Origin: Burhinus oedicnemus
Lineage: Eukaryota > Chordata > Aves > Charadriiformes > Burhinidae
Direction of reading: 5' to 3'
NCBI GenBank assembly: GCA_008921705.1
Contig: VFFE01007631.1
Span: 2,437,439-2,501,438 of the forward strand
Length of the DNA stretch: 64,000 nt
Positions 48,861 to 61,896 of this stretch are shown here, in pieces (positions within the stretch are counted from its first letter, which is position 1; every line of letters starts with the position of its first letter). Below the pieces are notes generated by a model. The model ran no database searches. It was not told the origin of the DNA and saw only the letters and a program-made list of their open reading frames with translations. The position numbers were made by a program, and so were the translations under genes.

Positions 48861-50965
48861 GTTTGCAGCATTATAAAAGTTTGCAAGATCAAACGTTTAT
48901 ATAGGAATGCATTCTTCGTGCCAGCAGTCAACACTTGCAGCTCTTTCACACCTGAGTGAAATTTGCTTTCATCTTTGCTACCAGCACTTGGAATATACTT
49001 TGAATTGTCGTTATCAAGATCTAAGATATGGTACTGCTGCATCCACTGGTATTTAGTTCACCCTTTCTGAATTTTCCTGAGTGGCAACGTTATGCAAACC
49101 AATGGACTTTGCAGTGTGTAGCTGCTGGGAACCTCAGCCAGTGTGTCTTGAGGAACTCAGAAGGGAAGCCGTGAGCAAGACACCATTCACAACCAACTGC
49201 AGGCCTGTTTGTAGTAGGTTAGGAAATCCCAACGGACTAAAAACCATCTACTTCTGTTCAAAGGTTAAAGTGACCTTGCCCAGCCAAATGGCAGTGAGGT
49301 CTCTGCTCCTCTCTAAAGGTCATAGCGCAAGCTGGAGTATGTGTGGTGTAAGAAAACAAAATTAAACTCACCCTACCACAGGACATTTATTTTCTAAAGA
49401 CAAAAAGAAAGAGCAAAAGCAGGCTAAAAATGAATCATATCAAATTTATCATAGTTCTACTAGATTCCTTCTTATTTAGTTAAAGATAAAGTTGATATTA
49501 CTGCTGAACTTATAAGCTTTATTAAGTAAATTACACTGAAAGATAAGAAACTACAGAAAGTAAAATTAAAAAAAATAGGGCTACATTATACTAATAGAAT
49601 TAAATCCTGGGATTTAACATGTACACTTTAAAATTGTATCAAGTAGAAATAATCAAACTTGTTAATTCATTTCTTCTAGACACAAAATGGCAATTTCTCC
49701 TTGGTACACAGTATATGCACTACCAGAACTAAAATGGTGGATCATTTTGCACCATTTCTTGCATGTGAGGCATATGCAGGCCTGCACGTCTCAGTCACAG
49801 GTTTGCGCTCCCTAGAAAACAGCTTTGACTGACAGGCCTTTCAATCCCTAATAAATAAACCTTATATGAAAAGCACGTACACGTCCTACAGTTCTGCTAC
49901 TAATGTTTTCAAGTCACATACCTTCAGGTAAAACCAGGTAGGTACTTCAGAGCCTTCTAGTCAATCTGGCCCACAACTTTAGTGGCCCCTCTGTACTTCC
50001 CACATCTTGGCACCTCGTGGTCATCCCATTAGCCTCGACTCTCTCCTGTGAGCCTGCAGGGACACTTTGCCCCCCAGCTCTTGCACTGTCCTGCAAGTCT
50101 TCGTCTTGCTATCTCAGGTGCTTCCTGGATTTCCCACCACAACGTGGCCACCTTTTTGCATGCTTTGCTTTCCACTGCCTCAAATGCTGCTTTGGTGGCT
50201 GGTTGACACTCGCTTTTGCAGTGCCTTTATACTTGCCCCAGAATTTTTCTTTGAAATGAAAGACTCAATGGCTGGGCACTACTTTGTTGCTACAAAGCTT
50301 CATTTAGAAAATAGTTTGGGGGCAAAGTCTTCAGTCTGTTCCCCACAGCTGTGGGTCCCCCACTTAACACGCTGGCATGCTGTCCCCAAAGAGCCTTCTC
50401 AGCTCTTTTCCTTATGATGAAATGAGGAAGGGCAGAAGAGGGAGAAGAAAAGCAAAGCATCAGGTTTCCCTCCTTGTTCTGTAATGATTTTCCTGATTTT
50501 CCTCTCATTCTAGCAAGGACTAGTTCTCAACAGAAAAGTCTGAATCCTTGAAAGTACCCTGGAATGTAAAGAAGCTAATGAATAAATAAATACACAAAAA
50601 TGGCAAAGGTGCAAAGGCAGCTTCAGAAATTTTGGGGAATAAGGGGGTAAGGGACTGAGGACATACTTCCCCTCCAAACCACTTTTCTGTCCTGTTTACT
50701 CCTCTGGTTGCCATTTGTGGGAATGAGAATTACGCATGGCTTAAAGTGGTTGTGAAGCGTACGTAATGCCAGACTTTTGGGTTGAAAACTAAAGCTATAA
50801 TTCAGACTGGGGATTAATACCTCAACAACTGATAAACTAATAAATGACACATTCAAAAGAAAGCTGCTCTACGCGGCTTCAAAGCAATCCTGATCAGATC
50901 GGGGGCAGTTAGGCGGTACCAAAAGCCAGAATAATTTCCCTGAAATTTTCTTTTAACTCTGTGTA
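48861..50965. other. Non-coding stretch, no gene recognised
   Basis: AT-rich at 49370-49680; T/C-richer around 50010-50260. The 116-codon plus-strand opening at 50067-50417 overlaps another frame and lacks a recognisable domain. Its right edge is a pyrimidine-rich stretch ending in gtgtag at the border of the CpG island. Confidence 0.5.
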
Positions 50966-51250
50966 GGGCGGCGCAGGGCATTCGACTGAGCGCAAGCGCT
51001 CTCTTTCGGGCTCCCTAAATACGAGCCGAGCCCATATGTAAGATAATGTCACCATCTACTGGACTCGGGGAGGAATGCAGCGCAGCCGGGCGAATCCCGC
51101 CGGCTTTGGCTTCAGGGAGCAGCACCGCTGGCTGTCGCCGGTGCCTCTCCAGCAGGGTGGACAGGCGGCTCGGTCCCCTGCCGTCACCCCGCGATGGCCA
51201 CTCACTGGGGACGTGGGTCTCAGCCGTAGTGTCGGGCGCTCTTTCGGATG
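50966..51250. promoter_or_regulatory. CpG island, candidate promoter
   Basis: I count about 27 CpG dinucleotides in roughly 285 bases, close to what base composition alone predicts, whereas the flanks are CpG-depleted. Examples are ggcggcgcagg, gagcgcaagcgctc, gccgggcgaatcccgccgg and ccccgcgatgg. The gagcgcaagcgctc palindrome (50989-51002) is NRF1-site-like but not a consensus match. Vertebrate CpG islands of this kind mostly mark promoters or orphan regulatory elements. No first exon or start codon can be assigned with confidence: the openings on both strands (75 codons plus, 139 codons minus) reflect GC content. Confidence 0.6.
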
Positions 51251-51696
51251 CTGGGATTGAGAGCTGGCCTTGAAGGGCAGGAGGCATTTGCTGGAGGCTT
51301 ACCCGGGAGCACCAGCCTGCAGGGCACAAGGTGGTGATCCCTGCTGGGGGCATCCCTGGTAGGGAAAAGAGCCAAGTCCCTGTCCCCCGCCCTCCCGTTT
51401 GGTCCTTACCCCTAAAGGGGTTGTCTGTCACCATTTTCTCTGCCCAGCTACATTCTTTTTTTTATGAGCAAAGGAAATCCTATAACATCACCTTAATTAA
51501 AATCAAATGGCAAAACTAATCTCGTTACTACTTTGTCCATTCCTAAGACCGTGGCTCCATCTCCGGCCACCTGTGCAAGGGTCATGGGTGGCTGGGGACA
51601 GTAAGGGCCCACAACCCACCCCCCGTAGCCGTGCGGAGACCTCGCAAGCTGCCAGCACACTCTTCAGAGACGTGCCTGAGAGGTGGCAAGTGGCAT
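51251..51696. other. GC-rich shore of the CpG island
   Basis: GC remains high to about 51420 and again at 51545-51690, but CpG density falls. No gene is recognised. Confidence 0.5.
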
Positions 51697-51709
51697 GGGG
51701 GGGGGGGGG
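51697..51709 (+). repeat. G13 homopolymer
   Basis: Thirteen consecutive G residues within a G-rich context. Prone to sequencing error and length variation, and capable of G-quadruplex formation. Confidence 0.85.
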
Positions 51710-54700
51710 TGGTCCAAACCACCCTGCAGCACACCAGCCCACCCAGGGACAAGGTGCTGGCTTAGAGAAGCATGTAGTAAAAGGGAGGAAGACTTCAGCA
51801 TGGGCTTAAAGCTTAGCAAACGCTCGAGTGCTCTGTGTGGATCAGGGGGCAGCACAAATGGACACACCTGCACTAGCTCCTGGTGCCTAAAAACACTATA
51901 CTGCTCCCGGTACTGTCCACAGCAGGAGTTGGGCTTTTGCTTGGGACCCTCTACACTTTGGAAAAATTGAGATGAACATTTAACACATTTTCTGTTTCCA
52001 ATCGAAATTAAAAAATGACAGAGAGTAATTGCTAGCTGCAACAAATGACAATTTTGTAATCTCTCCCAGTTGTCGGAGGAGGAAGAGCAATACAACACTG
52101 CTCAACATTTTTGCAGCTGGAAGAAAAATTCAGAAGTTACTTTAAGCTGATAGGTAGAGTACTGTGCACAGCAAGTCGTTACATTTCAGTTATCTGGCTT
52201 ATACCGCTGTTCATCAAAATTGCTTTGACAAACAATGCTTCTTGGCAAGTGACTGCATTATACCTCACCTCATCAAAATCACTAGCACATCCATTGGTAC
52301 TTCTCAGAACAAGTATCAAAGTTCAAGGACTGTATATTATGTTAAGCAGTTTAATATTGGATATAAAACAGCAGCGCTGGTGCCAGGGAAAAAAACACAG
52401 CCTATTTGAAGAGTAATACCAGCTGAGGGAGGTCACGGGCAATCAAGGAGCGGGGGAGAATTTAATATTTAACTTTCTCTCCCATCTGCAGTATTTAATC
52501 ACTTGATATAATACATAAGTGCTTGATCTTTGATATTTGGAGTGCCACAGGAATTGTCAGATTTTCTGAAGCATCCTTTTCCATCCAAAGGAGCATCAGG
52601 TAGAAAGGATCAGTCAGTAATTCTATGGCTGAATGAAATGCTAGAGAAGAAACTCAAATAAAATAATGTAACTACACTACACAGTATATCTGCTGTCTAA
52701 TTTTCAGACTCCAGGCATTTACGTGTGCTTATACCACTACTGATAGTCCATTCAAGGTGAATCTGCAGAATAAAGCCATGATATTCAAAACTGGCATCTT
52801 CTGTGCATTTACTATGAATGCTAAAATTCAGAGTGCTCTTCAGTGCTGCTATCAAACAAAGTCCTACAAGGTTTGTGTTTTCATCAATTTTTTGAGTTAG
52901 CATGAGATATGTTTTCATGGCAGATATAGATTTATTTAGAGGAAATGGACAACTGAATTGTCAGGCTATTTATATACCTTGCTCTTTTCCAACTGCTGTT
53001 CAGGTTTTTTTTCGGAGCATTTCTTGCACTAAGCAAGCCTCTGTATTCCTGACTTCCACCTAGGGTTGGGATACAGACAGATCACAAACCCTCATCCTCC
53101 GCAGTGACATGCATCTGTGAACCAAAGGGACTTAAAGACACATGAGGGTGTTTGGCAGACTCGTTTTGTTCTCCAGCCTGTGCCAGGACATACCCGCAGA
53201 GACGAATGAGTGACACTAATGAAAAACTTGGGTAGGTGACATGACCCCAGTTCTCTCATTCTGCCATGTAACCCAGCCAACATGAGGAGCGCAGGGCTGC
53301 CATTCCTGTCCATGTTGAGACAGGGAGCTGTCTAACCTTGGGGAGGAGGTTATGGATATTCTTTAACCTAAGGGCTGGAAAAGGAGAGCTACTTATCATT
53401 CAACCAAAACTCTAAGAGGATCAGATAAATGGTGAAAAGAATTCTTTTACATCCCAGTTCCTAGTCAGGATCAACAGAGTCACAGCTAAGGTCATTAGCA
53501 TTGCCACTCCTGGGGGGCCAGCAGCAGCAGGTTGGAGGGGAGAGGCTCTCTGGTTGGAGTTACAAAGAACAAATGATCATAGTGTCCCCAGATTAAAATC
53601 TCTCTGAACACAGTGCAGGCCAGAGGGCTAAAAATGCCATAAGCAGCAGCAGGACCGGCAGAAGGACAAGCAGAGCTCAGCTCAGGCCATCCTACTGCCC
53701 AGAAATAAGTGCGCGATTAATCCTGCTGAAATCGTTTTAGGCATGAAGGCATGCCTCACCCCCTTACTACTCTTCTTATATTTTCTTTCCTGTAGACTTT
53801 TTTGTTCTCTGGATGTCTTTGCTTCAGTTACTTCTTTAAACTCTTTGTAGATAGCTTTCCGCAGTCACTGATCAGACTCATTGGTCAGCATTGGCATTGG
53901 CAAAAGACATATAAAAGTTACTGCGTATCTTCTGGACCTTTCTGATAGAGAGTTGACCCTGTCCAAGAGTAGGAAAATGAACTGTGTGCTTCTTGGTTTT
54001 GTAGTACTTTGTGTCCCACATGTCTTTGCATCACGGTCACACAAATGCATTTCTTTCAGATGAAAAATACTAAGCTGCTCCCAGCAGAAATGCATAAGAC
54101 AAACTGTGGCTCGTAGGGATGCTAGGTGCCTGGTCAAAGAGTTGCAGAACCAGAACGCATCATGTTTCAGAGGAAGGAGAAATCCTCAAAACCAATTAGG
54201 GAATTGCAAGAAATCCTTCACGCAGTGCCACACCATTTCTCAGGCTTTTCACCCAAGGCTTGATTTGCTTCAGCTTAGTCATACATGGGGTATGTACATC
54301 TGAACACCTTTTCCAGGAAGAGAATGAAATGTGCAAACTCATTACTACCATAATAAGAATGCCTAGCTCAACTATTGTGCAGATAAGAAAGCAGGCATCA
54401 GTGAAAGTGCATTTCATTCAGATAATTAGATCCTGCTGACATTTGCTGTGGGAGTAAGTTGAGGAGAGCCAGTGATTCTAAGCTGTTGTTCAGATACCAA
54501 GGAGGAATCTGAAGTAATTGCAGCCTACCATAAATAAAGCTGGCATGGAGCAATGCTTATTTTAGTCATGACTTTATTTTTGCAAAGACTGTGAAGATTA
54601 ACTTTATCACTGGGAAAAATCACTCTTCTTTAATTTAACCTAACGATTTTTCAGGGCCATGTTGTTACACTAGCTAATCAAGCTACATGATACACCAGGG

Positions 54701-55009
54701 CCAGGTTGTAACAAAATTCAGTAAACTGGAGAGGAACGGAGAGCCCTGGTGGGCCATCTCAGTGATTATGAGGGGCAGATTGGGCTGACTGGAAGAGTGG
54801 TGGGTTCCCAGGGGAGTGCTGGGTATGTTTGCCATCAGGCCACATCTTCATGAGATACAGGTTCCTCCTGCAAACTTTGCAAAGACGTGTCTGCAACAGG
54901 AGTTTTGCTACAGCTTTCAATCAGCGCAACCTACAGTGATGTATCTCCAGGGGCAAAACATCACTGGGAAAGTTGCTCTTACAGTGTTCATTTTCTGTAT
55001 GATCGGCAT
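51710..55009. other. Non-coding stretch, no gene recognised
   Basis: No supported gene. Short CAG runs lie near 53520 and 53643. The 144-codon minus-strand opening (51664-52098) overlaps a plus-strand one and has no recognisable domain. Confidence 0.5.
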
Positions 55010-55195
55010 ATTGTCTAGTGGTTACTGCATACAACTGATTGTCGGGACTCCTGGACCCCAGGCTTGTCCTTCACTCACTAGCTTGCCACACAGCTTTCTC
55101 ACTTCTCTGCTTCCTTTCTACAAGTAAAAGTTCTACAAAAAGTTGTAAAACTTGATATTTGTAAGATACTTGAGATCCATATGCAAAGGCTCTCC
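55010..55195 (+). repeat. MIR-like SINE, well preserved
   Basis: Follows the MIR layout along its length: tctagtggttactgcata (55014-55031, cf. 'agtggttagagca'), gggactcctggaccccaggc (55044-55063, cf. 'gactcctgggttc'), cactcactagcttgccacac (cf. 'ccactgacttgctgtgtgac'), cacttctctgcttcctt (cf. 'cttaacctctctgtgcctcagtttcc') and ttgtaagatacttgagatcc (55159-55178, cf. 'ttgtaaagtgctttgagatcc'). The last phrase is characteristic of the amniote MIR subfamily seen in birds and reptiles. The central region carries deletions. Confidence 0.8.
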
Positions 55196-58100
55196 GCAGA
55201 GACACAGTTTTTGTTTTTCAAAACCTTAAAGATATTGTGCAGGGCTTTTTTTTTTTTAAATGGTGCCCTCAAAACATACATCATATCCACTAAACTATTC
55301 CTCCTAACACCTTGGTCAGATGGTATAAAGATGGTTCGTGTTAAATATGTTTGGAATAGGAGCTTTCAGTAGAAGGAATCTGCTGGGAGTCTTTGCAAAT
55401 CTGTGTAAGTACAATGCACAGATTGTGGCTGGTAAATTAGGACATAGCCATATTTTTTGAATGTAGATGCTAACAAAAGTGTGCTGTGTCTCTCCCAGAT
55501 TCAACACCATTCGTCTTTGTAACTGTATTCCAATAGCACAGTTGTGGCACAAATCTTTTTCTCTTTTCTGTCTACAGATTAGAGGTCTGGCAAGAAACAA
55601 AGGTGCTGAGATGGCGATATGTAGCTTCGCACAAAGAACCAGGAAACAGGTGGCAGGACAGAGGAAGAAGACACTGGCAAGGATACTCTTGGACTTCTCT
55701 ACGCCAGAGCAACAGAGATGTTACTGGCCAACCTCAAGGCCAGCCACAGCTGAGCTGAGAGGCCTCCAGAGCTCAGGAACAGACCCTGGTCACCACAGAA
55801 GGATCCTGGACCCTCCCATAATAACTAATCTTCAGCACAAAGACTGCTCCAAGGTGATGAGAAAACTGAGGCAGAAATACAATTTTGTGCTTTATTGTTC
55901 TTACCCTTTCTATATTTCATTTGTTGTGCTGCTAAGTAAAGAGCAAACACGCTTTAAGAAACTCCATCCCTTCCAATGAGAATAAAATACAAGTTATCCA
56001 GCATAATTTGAGAACAAGTTTAAAATGTTCCTAATTTCTTTTTACGTCTCAAGTCCCAGGTAGTGAGTTTGAGACACTTCCCAGCTGTCTTAAATGAAGC
56101 ACATGCAAACGGAAGAATCTCTTGAAAACTTTAATTCAGTATCCTTGCTGTTTAATTCTTCAGAGAGTTCACTTCGTTATAGTGCTGGTTCTTCTATATG
56201 AGAACACTGACTGTGCTTCTGGAAGATCTTTAACTGGTTTTATTTGCAATGTTAAATCACTGAAGGGAAAGTTAAATGTAGGAAGAAAATCTGTGTACGC
56301 AGCATTCTAAGGCATGTCTGCAACAGATAACCTCTGCTTCTATTTCAGGTTCAGCTGCCTGTAAATTTTTCAAGGGGGAATATGACTCTTAGGCCTCTGA
56401 AAACCTGTATGTTTCAATATTTTACTTTCACGGTGCAAAAAATTGTCTCTAGAAGATTCACCATCACCCACACATTAACACATCACCTTGAATAATAAAG
56501 TCCACAAACATAACTTCGTCTTTTCCATGCTAAGTTGCCTGAATAAAGTAAGAGTACATCACATTCCTTTGATACGCAGCTTGTACACTTTGTAAACAGC
56601 TTTGCCACAAACAATCTGACAATATTAAGGTAATGCGACATTCTTTTCAAATTCCCCATGCTTACAGTCCTCACTATTATTTACACGTATAAGCTCTGAA
56701 ATATTGCAATTAGCAGGATGAAGTTTGGAGGAATGCATCCAGAGGAACAATCAAGGCTGATTGTCTCAGAAGATGCAGAAGCTATTAGTGATCCCATGAA
56801 GTATTAGGAATGTTGATCCTGCTTTGCTAAACAGCTTGGCATTTCCAGCTTTTGCTTTTTACTGACAAGGCTATCAGAAATGGCACATTTGTCACATATA
56901 ATTGAAAAATGGCTATCTGCCTTCTCAGAAATTCCTTTCATTTAGGTTTGCTGTGAGATACGCAAAGCATATTTATGCCTGGCACATTGGAACATTAAAT
57001 TCAATTTTCTACTGTCTGTCCCTAGCTTGGGGGAAAATAACACACAGGTTCTTTCATGTACCCTGGGGACCATCAAGGAAAAACAACAGTCCCAGAAACC
57101 ACTTGTGCTGCTGTGTTTTCAGAGCACTGAGGTTAAGAAGAATCTGTACCAAAAAAACCCAATTACAAATACACTTTGAGAGAGCCAGCTCTTGTAAATG
57201 CTTTAAAAGACAGTTGCATGAATTTTCAAAGGTAGTTGTATGCAGGTATTTTACATGCCCATGCTGTATTTACCTCAGGTGTGAGTCATGGCCACAGCGT
57301 TCAGCTGTTTGAATAAACTAGCTTCCGATGTGCTGCATCAGATCGGTACATGCAAATATAGGCATCCATAAGGGATGTGAAAATTGTGAGACTCTGACTC
57401 CCTGTAATCAGCATGGCCCCAAATCCCCACCCCAAGCCGGCATAAGACACTTGCAGGAAGGACCAGTTTTATTTCCATCACTCACCACTTCACCCTACCA
57501 CATCAGTGGGACTGGTTGCAAATTCAGGACAAAAAGGAAAGAAGACAGGAGGCCCACGGAAATAACCATATTTGTGATGCTAGTGCCAAGCTGATTCATC
57601 AGCTTGAACAGACAATCAATTTGTGGGGGTTTTTACAACATGCTCTTGAAAGTAACTTTGACTTGGTTGTGACAGAGCCCTATGGCACTGAGCCACAGAT
57701 CCCAGGCATTGCTCTTCCTCATCCCTTCAGAAGGGCTTTCTGTCTCCGAGCAGAGCATCTTCCCTAAACAATCAGGCAGAGGAGTCAGCATCCGTTGTTG
57801 TGCTTGAGAGATGGTGATTCACCGCAGGGGGAAGGCAGGAGATGTTGCCAGTTCAGCATTGCAGCTTCATCACAGGACACAGGAAGGAAGGAAACACGGT
57901 GATGAGAAGAGGTTAAATAAAACAATGTTCCTGTGTGTGGAGATGAATTCATCCCCTCTGCCCCTACCTACCATCACCGTATACACCCAACCAAGGCTCA
58001 TTGCCATCCTTTCCACCACAATACTGTGAGGCAGGACACAAAGAGACCAAAGCAGTTTCAGGAGGGCAACGGCAAGCAGTGCTGGTGAGGAGGCAGCGAG

Positions 58101-59279
58101 ATGTGTGTTTGTACTCTGAGCGGCCTTGGGGGGGCATGGCTGCCCTCGCCTTTCATCCTCACCTCCTTGTCTCTCCCCTCCCAGCCCATGCCTTGATGGG
58201 GGTTAGCAGCTAGGAAATAGCACTGGAAGGTGATAGACGTTGGTCGTTGTGACAGACCCCTTAAAATGAGCATATTGAGAGGAAAGCATTCTGCTGCTCT
58301 TTGAAAACATTTTTCCAGCTGCCAGGACAATTTGTCGGTGTACTCGGCAGTCTTTGAGGATGAGAAATGTAAGAAATCAGCTACTTCTTACTGGTGTAAA
58401 TGACAGCAAATCTCTATGGATGTAAAGAGCACACTAGCTGGGCAAACTCATCAACAAGTAGTAGGCTTTTGGGGGACATTTTTGTCTCTGAGCCATTCTG
58501 CTTAAACAAATCACAAGCCCTGACACCACCTCAGACACACCTGTCTCCCTTTCTCCTACTTTACCTCATTTCTTGCTGTGCACCCTCATTGCTTCATGCA
58601 TTCAAAATCATTCATGTACATAAATCCAAAGAGATCCACAGGAGCTACGCACCCAGCCCAGGTGGCCTGAGACTCTGACCCAGCTGTGGAACAGCCTCTA
58701 CTGAGCCTTGAAGCATGTGCCTTCGGGGTCAGACTCATTATCTGCAAGTAATACCACGAAGATAGCCGTAACACTGGCCCTTACAGAGCTAGACAGGACC
58801 GTGCACATACAGGCAATATGATTGTGGGGCAGAAAGTTGTAAAGCCTCTCAAATGCAACATCTAAGTAGCCCTTGGCTTTTCCACTGCACCCTTTTTTCC
58901 CGTATTGCATGGTGCATACTGCAGCAGAACCAATCAAGGTATGAAAAAATGTAGCTAAGCGGAGCACAGATCTGACGATCTGCATCATCAGGTGCTGAGA
59001 TACCTTTTAAAAAAAAATCATGCTTTTAAGGTTCTTTGGAACTCACAGTAGTCTTTTTCTGGTTATTATGCTGATGCAAAAATGATGTGAAATAGCTTGT
59101 TGCTTCACTGTGATGTTAAATAGGATCCTGTCTGTACCCCAGAGCATCCTGAGTGGAGACAGAAAAAAGCAGCACAAAGGGAAATGTGACTTTCCAGCCT
59201 AGCAGTTAGGATATTCAGATTAGCAGGGAGAGGACAGCTCGCTTGGTTTTGCTCTCAAAACAGGCTCTGTAGTTTACAC
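55196..59279. other. Non-coding stretch, no gene accepted
   Basis: No gene is accepted. A 170-codon plus-strand opening (55467-55979) has no domain I recognise, but it is followed immediately by AATAAA at 55981 and contains an acceptor-like ttctgtctacag at 55566-55577 (see findings). A short string gatgagaaaactgaggcaga near 55856 resembles reversed MIR but lacks flanking support. The remainder is unremarkable. Confidence 0.5.
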
Positions 59280-59321
59280 AAATATTGAATAAATGCACAA
59301 AAATATTGAATAAATGCAAAA
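59280..59321 (+). repeat. 21-bp tandem duplication
   Basis: Two copies of a 21-bp unit in direct tandem, aaatattgaataaatgca (59280-59297 and 59301-59318), each followed by a short A/C linker. The copies are identical over 18 bases, which suggests a recent replication slip. Confidence 0.85.
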
Positions 59322-61828
59322 GCCATTTCTGGAGCCTGGGTCACATGACTTCACGAGTGAAACATCACAGTCCCTCTTGGGCTTCCTCCCATCAGGCTTG
59401 GACTTTTCCTACACAGTTGGACCCATGTATGTTCTTCCACTCCACTGTCTTCATAGCTACCACTTGAAAGGGAGTGAGTAAGTCCCATGTCATTCCCAGC
59501 TGCCTGTGACCTGGCAGCCCCAAACTCACATGCTGACTTTTTAAACAGACGTGCTTATTTTTCTTTAACAGCCTGATTTATCAAGAAAGAGGTTCAAGGG
59601 GAGGGTCTGGTCTATCAAGCTTGATTGGGAAATGAGTTAACCCTGCATTCACACCACCCAGTCAAAGTAGAAGCCAAACTGGGTTGCCCCAGGTAGCAGT
59701 GATAAAAGAGTAGTATAAAAGGACTGCTGAAGGTCAGGGGTGCTTCCTAGGATGCAGCAAAATGTAGCTAAAGATATAGTAAAATGGAGCTAAAAAGAAT
59801 TTAGGTTTCTCCTTTCTCTTCTCCTTGAATGCTTTCAGGTAGTTAAGGTAGTGTATTTGAGGGAACTAGAGATCGTGCAATAGGTTAGTGTTTAGGGAAT
59901 ATAACTTGAGAACAGAAGTAATAAAGTGGGGAAAGGGATCCTTAAACAGAGAAGAGGTTTGAGATTATAAGCAAACAACATAGCGACACATAGGATTAGC
60001 CAGGGGTTGGGAAGAAGCCGTCTGATCGCAGTCACTGTTCTGCACTTGACGTCATCTCTGCTGCTTCAAAAATGGGCCACATGGGAGCACTACCTCTGGG
60101 TTCCAAAGTCTAGGGATTTCCTCTCTTCCTTTAGTTTAAGTGGCCACTCTGCCTGTCAAACTGAAATCTCCAGCTCATCTGACTCATTGCACACCACCAT
60201 CTCCTTCCTGTGGAATACAAAACTGTTTACAGATGGGGCTTTTGGTTTAAAGAGCAATTAAGACTCTCTTTTTTTACCTTACACATCACTAACGCCTGAG
60301 CTAGCCTAATTCTACTATAATGCTACCATCTGATAATCTTCTACATCATTAAAAATATAGGCTTGGTCCCTCTGAATGTGCACAATGGCATCTTGAAGAA
60401 GAATGAAAGATCTTGATTATCTTTTCCCCTGTGATCACAAGTCCTATTTATAGGTTTATCTTCTGTACTCCTGCATGCCCCTCTTCAAATTCAGCAATGA
60501 AGCAGAATCTCCGTGTGCCTCCCTTCCTTCAGCACCCAGATTTGCTTGCCGTGCCTAATGCTAAAGAAGAGACGGGAGATGTATCTCCCTCAAGAGATCC
60601 AGCCTCCCACTTATTGAATGAGAGCTCTCCCTTTTGCAGGGAAGGAGGGCAGAAGTGTCATTTCAAACAACATGGGAGGATAATATAGCCTTAGCAGCCA
60701 CAGTAACCTTCGGTAATTATATCAGCCAGCTGACACGGACTTCTCACACTAGTACGAGAAAGCTGTTGCAGGGTATAAAGAAAATTGCCTGCCTATACCA
60801 GTGGCTTTTGCTGTATCAGGATAACCCGCTGGGCCTCTGCAAACCTTGATGCCATCACAAAAGTCTCGTCTGCGTGCAGAACTGACTTAATGGCTTCAGC
60901 TGGTTTAATGACCCCTCAGCAAAGGAAGGGTTTTAGCTAATAAAGGTAGGACAAAAGACTTTGAAGATATTGAAGAGGAAGAAAGCAGCAGGGCTTGCTC
61001 CTTACTGGTCCCATCTCCAATGAGAGAAACATGCTCTTTATCAAAAACTCTCAGTAAAGGATCTCTTCCAGAAATTATGAGAACACACAAGTTTGTACTT
61101 GACATTTTACACCTAGAAATGTAAATATTTGCATGAAAGTACATGTAACATATGAGCTATCCCAATAAAAGCAAAAGTATTGTTCAGCTTAATGAAAAGC
61201 GAGCATAAAATAAAATAAAAGAATAAACAACTGCTCACTCACGGTTCCCTGCCCTGGAGAGGCCATGGCTGCAGACTGTTTCCCTGCTGTCTATTGCGTA
61301 TTTTAAACAGGGTGATTTGCAACCTAGAAAGAGATATTCTGAGTGAAGACACAAGATACACTGAAAAGCTGAGGCTGGCCTTCCATTTCTTTGGCTGCAC
61401 GGCTTGTGTGCAATGCTCTTTCTGCTTTGCGCTGCCAGGTGAAAAGTTGAAGAGTTTTTGTGCCAAGCTATGTAAGAGGAAAAGGTTTCCTACTAAAAAG
61501 CAAGGAAGAAGATAAGGTACCTTGTATGAATCATACAAATGAAGTATGGTGTATGAATTAGCAGTGCCGCTGTCGAACCAAGGCCACAGAGGTAGCACGT
61601 GTTACAGCTATTTACCTGTGTCACAGCTGAGGTGGGAACCGGTTTCCAAATACAAAGGTGCTCTTCAGTCCCTCTCCTAAGTTTCTTCTTCCCCTTTCTC
61701 CTCTCAAAAGACACAACACCATGAACTAGCAGGTGTGTTACCTCAGGCAAGAGTGTTTTCTGGAAGGGTGGGATGGGAGAGGAACAGCCGGGAATAAGGG
61801 AACTGTAAGTTTACAAGATGTTGAGCTC
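59322..61828. other. Non-coding stretch, no gene recognised
   Basis: No supported gene. A TATA-like gtataaaagg lies at 59714-59723 without a recognisable transcript downstream. Openings around 61239-61598 (minus, 119 codons) and 60413-60849 (plus) lack identifiable domains. Confidence 0.5.
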
Positions 61829-61896
61829 ATTTTTTTCTTTTCTTTGGGTTAATTTTTTATTAATTTATTTTTTTAATTAAAAATTACCTACCTACC
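61829..61896. repeat. AT-rich low-complexity block with short (CCTA)n
   Basis: A T/A-rich run (tttttttcttttctttggg onward to taattaaaaatta) followed by a 10-base (CCTA)n stretch at 61887-61896. Low complexity only. Confidence 0.65.

Noticed and set aside
55850..55880. Possible reversed MIR (gatgagaaaactgaggcaga)
   Set aside because: Only about 20 bases match the family motif and the flanks do not continue the alignment.
59714..59723. TATA-like gtataaaagg as a promoter
   Set aside because: A single motif with no initiator, transcript or exon recognisable downstream; such matches are common by chance.
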